This document shows positions 60,716 through 64,000 of a stretch of DNA of 64,000 nt, piece by piece. Location of the stretch: NCBI RefSeq assembly GCF_021155765.1, contig NC_060107.1, forward strand, positions 13,502,501 through 13,566,500. The letters run 5' to 3'. The translations under genes and the position numbers were made by a program. Below the pieces are notes generated by a model. It had not been told where the DNA came from, ran no database searches, and worked only from the letters and a program-made list of their open reading frames with translations. Numbering within the stretch: position 1 is the first letter of the stretch; each line of letters starts with the position of its first letter. This stretch comes from Diprion similis (lineage: Eukaryota; Arthropoda; Insecta; Hymenoptera; Diprionidae).

Positions 60716-63700
60716 GTGCGAGATTTTCTATCGCAGTAATTGTGAAATTATTTATATACCATCGTGCTTCGTTTTACGGAAATAATTTTCAACCGTTTTT
60801 AATACTCTCTTTCATCTATTTTCAATGTCGTCATTTATACCCTACGGCTATTTGACGTTCCGTTTTATCGTTGCTGTTGCAACCGACAACGAATCGCTGT
60901 TGCTGACCAACCATTGACTGCTTCCCTTTTTTCCTTCCTTCCTTCTTGCTTTCCTTACTGCCTGTCTAAGGTAAACACCTAAATTAGTAACACGGGTAGA
61001 CTGAAATCTGAATTTTATTTTATAAGCCTTCCACACCTACCTGTAATAATCGACAACGTGTCATTCTTTTAAATATTCCCCCCTTCTTGACGTTCCGAAT
61101 AACGAAGCTCGAGCTCGCGACGTTTGATGTAACGATGCATTTTTCGGTAAAAATCGTTACTGTTTCGCAACTCCGGGATATAGTCGATGAAACTCGATGA
61201 ACCGTTAGAAGCATAATAATATGCTTATATTTTTGCAAATTCAATTTCTTCCAAGTCATTCCGAGCCTGCAAAATAGGCATTTTAGTTTCTTTCCCGATG
61301 TTTCGTTGCATTAACGTTACTCACTTCGTCAACCTCGTTCTTTCGAACGTTTACCAAATCCAGAATTGCGACGAATTACGCGGTGAATAAGACCCGAATC
61401 ATTGTCTTCGAAATATCGCGTTCTTATTTTTGTTATTGTTGTTACTATTATTGATGTTTTCATTATTGTGATTATCATTGTGATGATATTTTCGTTGTCA
61501 TTGTGCCGTGCTGGAGTATTCAGTGTTTACATTTCTTATCGTGCGAACTTCGAACTCGATTTCTTGCCTGATTTTTCTTCCGGACGGAGGCTGTAGGTTG
61601 TACAATTATTATCGGATTTTAACCTTTCAATATTGCGCGTCAGGCTTACGCCTTGAAGGTCTTCAACATTATTCGAATACCGCGGTTATTTTTCCATTTT
61701 CTTTTGTCTTCCGAGCGTGTGAAAAGCAACCGACGACATTGGCTGAAAAAAGATTTCGTTTCCCGAGTCTGATGCATTTGATTGATCGGTAGCGTTGCTA
61801 CTTTCAATCCTGCAATTCAATTTGACTCTTGAATTTTATACTTTTACCTACCCGTAACAAAGCACTTGAGCATATTTTGTCCAACAACTTGATGTAGTTA
61901 CCGTTTATTTTCCATCTTTAATCTACCGAACCATTACTTTCCAATAATTCCCGAATATCCAAAAATACTACCTCATAACTAGAAATGAAATTCAATTTTA
62001 ACGTCATAAACAGCCTCTTGCGATCTAACACTTTTGATCGATATTATCAATTTATTCCGTAATCCTACATTTTGTCTCATATTCACTACAACCAGTGGAT
62101 TGCGTTCAGATGTCGACACAGCATCATCAGGATTTCGTTGAGAAAATCTGCTTTCGGCTAACAAGCTAGATTTTCAATACAGTTTATTCACACATCAGCG
62201 TCGGTGTTGCATTGTAATTTTTTATTCCTTCAAATTCACCGTATCTTAGGGGTTTTTTCTTTTTTCTTCGCTACCTTGATCGAACGAGGAAATGCGCAAA
62301 GGATTCGATTGCAACGCGTAGGATATCCAGGACTGCACACAGCGTAGGCCAAAATGACTGATTCTGCCTTGCCTTAACGTTCGCCTCGTCGGCTTTCAGA
62401 CGCCGAGCTCTCCGCGTGCAAACGGCGAAATCCGCTCATCAATTTTCGGATGAAAATCAAACTTGCGACGGCGACGAATGAGCATATAATGTCTCAATCG
62501 TGAAATTCCTTAGCCGATAGTGATCGCCGTTATTTATAAGCTAGCTGCTCGTGAGTTTTTAATGAAATTGAAATATTTTTTACCCTTCGTTAACGGCTTT
62601 GGTTTTAACTCTTAACTACGTGATACGGTAAAAGCTTCACAATTTTACGCTGTGTATTTTCTACTTCAAATTATTTACATTATTTTCTTTATATAAATGA
62701 TGTGAAAAGTCACGGTGACGTGTTAATATCGAGTCTCTGTATACAGGACGAAAATTTAAGAATCCAAAGTCTATTACCCAAAGTTGATTGTGGATTCGTT
62801 GTCTTTTTTAATTTAATTCTTGTTTTTCTTTTGCTTATTTTTTTTTCTCTTCCTGACCTTTGTGGAATATTTTGTGGTGACGTAATTGTTAAACGCCTGC
62901 AATACAATGTGGATAAATAAAAAATGAGCGTTGTAAAATGAATAAAAACTACTCCGAGACTTTTAAAGATGATTAATAAAATAAAATAATAACGAAAGAA
63001 ACTAATGTAAATTGACAATGAATAAAAACGTTATCTTCTTCGTGAGTAAACAATTTTAAAAAACTTTTTACGATTGATTTGTGTTTCATGAATAAAAGAA
63101 AAAAAAATAAAATAAAATAAAAAGCGTAAAAGATGCGTGATGTGGTGCAACGTTGTAATTTTATAATTTTATTTTTACGTAAAAATATAAATAAAGTCGA
63201 AATGATAAAGTTGAGTGAAGTGAAGTGAAGTAAAGTGTGTTTGTCCGAAAATTTTCTATGTTTTTCAGTTTTTTCTCCTTTTCTGAATCATGTTATATGA
63301 TTGTAATTTGAAAATAATGATGAGTTATTGCCGTTCTAACTTTTGACCGTTATTTTAAGTGATATTGAGTGAGAATATATTAATAATAATAAGAATCATA
63401 ACAACAATAATAATAAGAAGAAGAAGACACTAGATACTTTGAATTTTTATCACAGTTGCTAAAAACATAATGTATAATAATCTTGAATAATGTGGCATTG
63501 TAATCGTTTCTGGACCTCCAAGTAAATTGTGATTTGTGTTAATTCTGGAATTTGGAATTATACGAAGAAAGAAGAATCGACAAATTGTTTTTCAACGAAT
63601 AGTCGAGTAACTGTGCAAGTGATTTTTCGTCCGTTTACATTCGTTGAAACAAGTTACTATCTCATGTCCGTATAAATTTAAAAATAAAGAAATGCAAGGA

Positions 63701-64000
63701 AGTAATAGCAAAATCAACGAAACGACGTAATTCCAAGAAGTTAAAAATCTAACAGAGAAATACTTGAAAAGTTCATATTTCTTATAATATCTAATCCATT
63801 GTGTCGGTTGTTGGCGAAACGTTAATTGATATTTAAAAGAGAAGAAAAAAAAAAACGATTCCGTGCGGTCGATATTTCCCATGAAAATACACCGTGCAAT
63901 GCTAGTTCCTAAACTATGATGAATTTAGTGATTATTCAGTGACCGTTTAAAAGATAATTCATATATATGTGTGTATATATATATATAGTATATAACATAC
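60716..64000. other. AT-rich probable first intron, to window end
   Basis: No coding exon seen. Simple repeats occur: ATT/GTT runs at about 61425-61500, AAAAT repeats near 63095-63120, GAAGT repeats at 63213-63232, AAT/AAG runs at 63380-63428 and a TA/TG tract at the right edge (63961-63990). Confidence 0.4.

Noticed and set aside
1-64000. tRNA, rRNA and CRISPR arrays
   Set aside because: No tRNA cloverleaf, rRNA segment or spaced repeat array was recognised on reading; the tandem repeats present lack unique spacers.

Overview
The window is nuclear DNA of an animal, almost certainly an insect. Its genes are split by short GT-AG introns, the intergenic DNA is AT-rich with microsatellites and foldback repeats, and the five recognisable genes are ordinary nuclear housekeeping genes. 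A hymenopteran is the most natural guess, but nothing in the sequence proves the order. All gene models below were built by joining open frames at GT/AG sites and checking that phases and total lengths agree.

Layout. 1-9 kb: no intact gene. There is a decayed coding remnant on the minus strand (about 517-1332), overlapping the start of a diverged ~96-bp tandem repeat (1294-1746), a possible transcription start region near 4 kb, and an unassigned GC-rich block (5735-6190). 9.1-29.7 kb (+): one very large gene whose 16 inferred coding exons encode a protein of about 4,860 residues. It has a short helical N-terminus, a long low-complexity charged and Pro/Ser-rich half made mostly from one 7.6-kb exon, and roughly 28 degenerate C2H2 zinc fingers. 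It is probably a nuclear nucleic-acid-binding protein of unknown role. 30.8-32.6 kb: a 43-bp tandem repeat, a possible solo LTR and a perfect 29-bp palindrome. 32.9-34.2 kb (+): DHHC palmitoyltransferase of the ZDHHC3/7 type. 35.8-37.6 kb (-): eIF3 subunit K. 38.2-40.8 kb (+): candidate spliced exons without a convincing protein. 41.2-42.5 kb: a long foldback element and a ~26-bp minisatellite whose units look like splice acceptors. 43.4-45.3 kb (+): peroxin-13. 46.9-47.9 kb (-): cytochrome c oxidase subunit 5B. 48.7-51.1 kb (+): mitochondrial ribosomal protein L44. 51.3-64 kb: no protein gene found; two GC-rich, CpG-containing islands (about 56.0-57.1 and 59.86-60.7 kb) end in plausible splice donors and may be non-coding first exons of a gene running off the right edge.

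The genes do not form an operon-like system. COX5B and mRpL44 are head to head and both serve mitochondria, eIF3k is head to head with the 38-kb transcript candidate, and the PEX13/COX5B and ZDHHC/eIF3k pairs converge. I found no convincing new multi-gene system. The most unusual items are the giant zinc-finger protein, two stop-free introns of 3n length, the acceptor-like minisatellite and the foldback elements.
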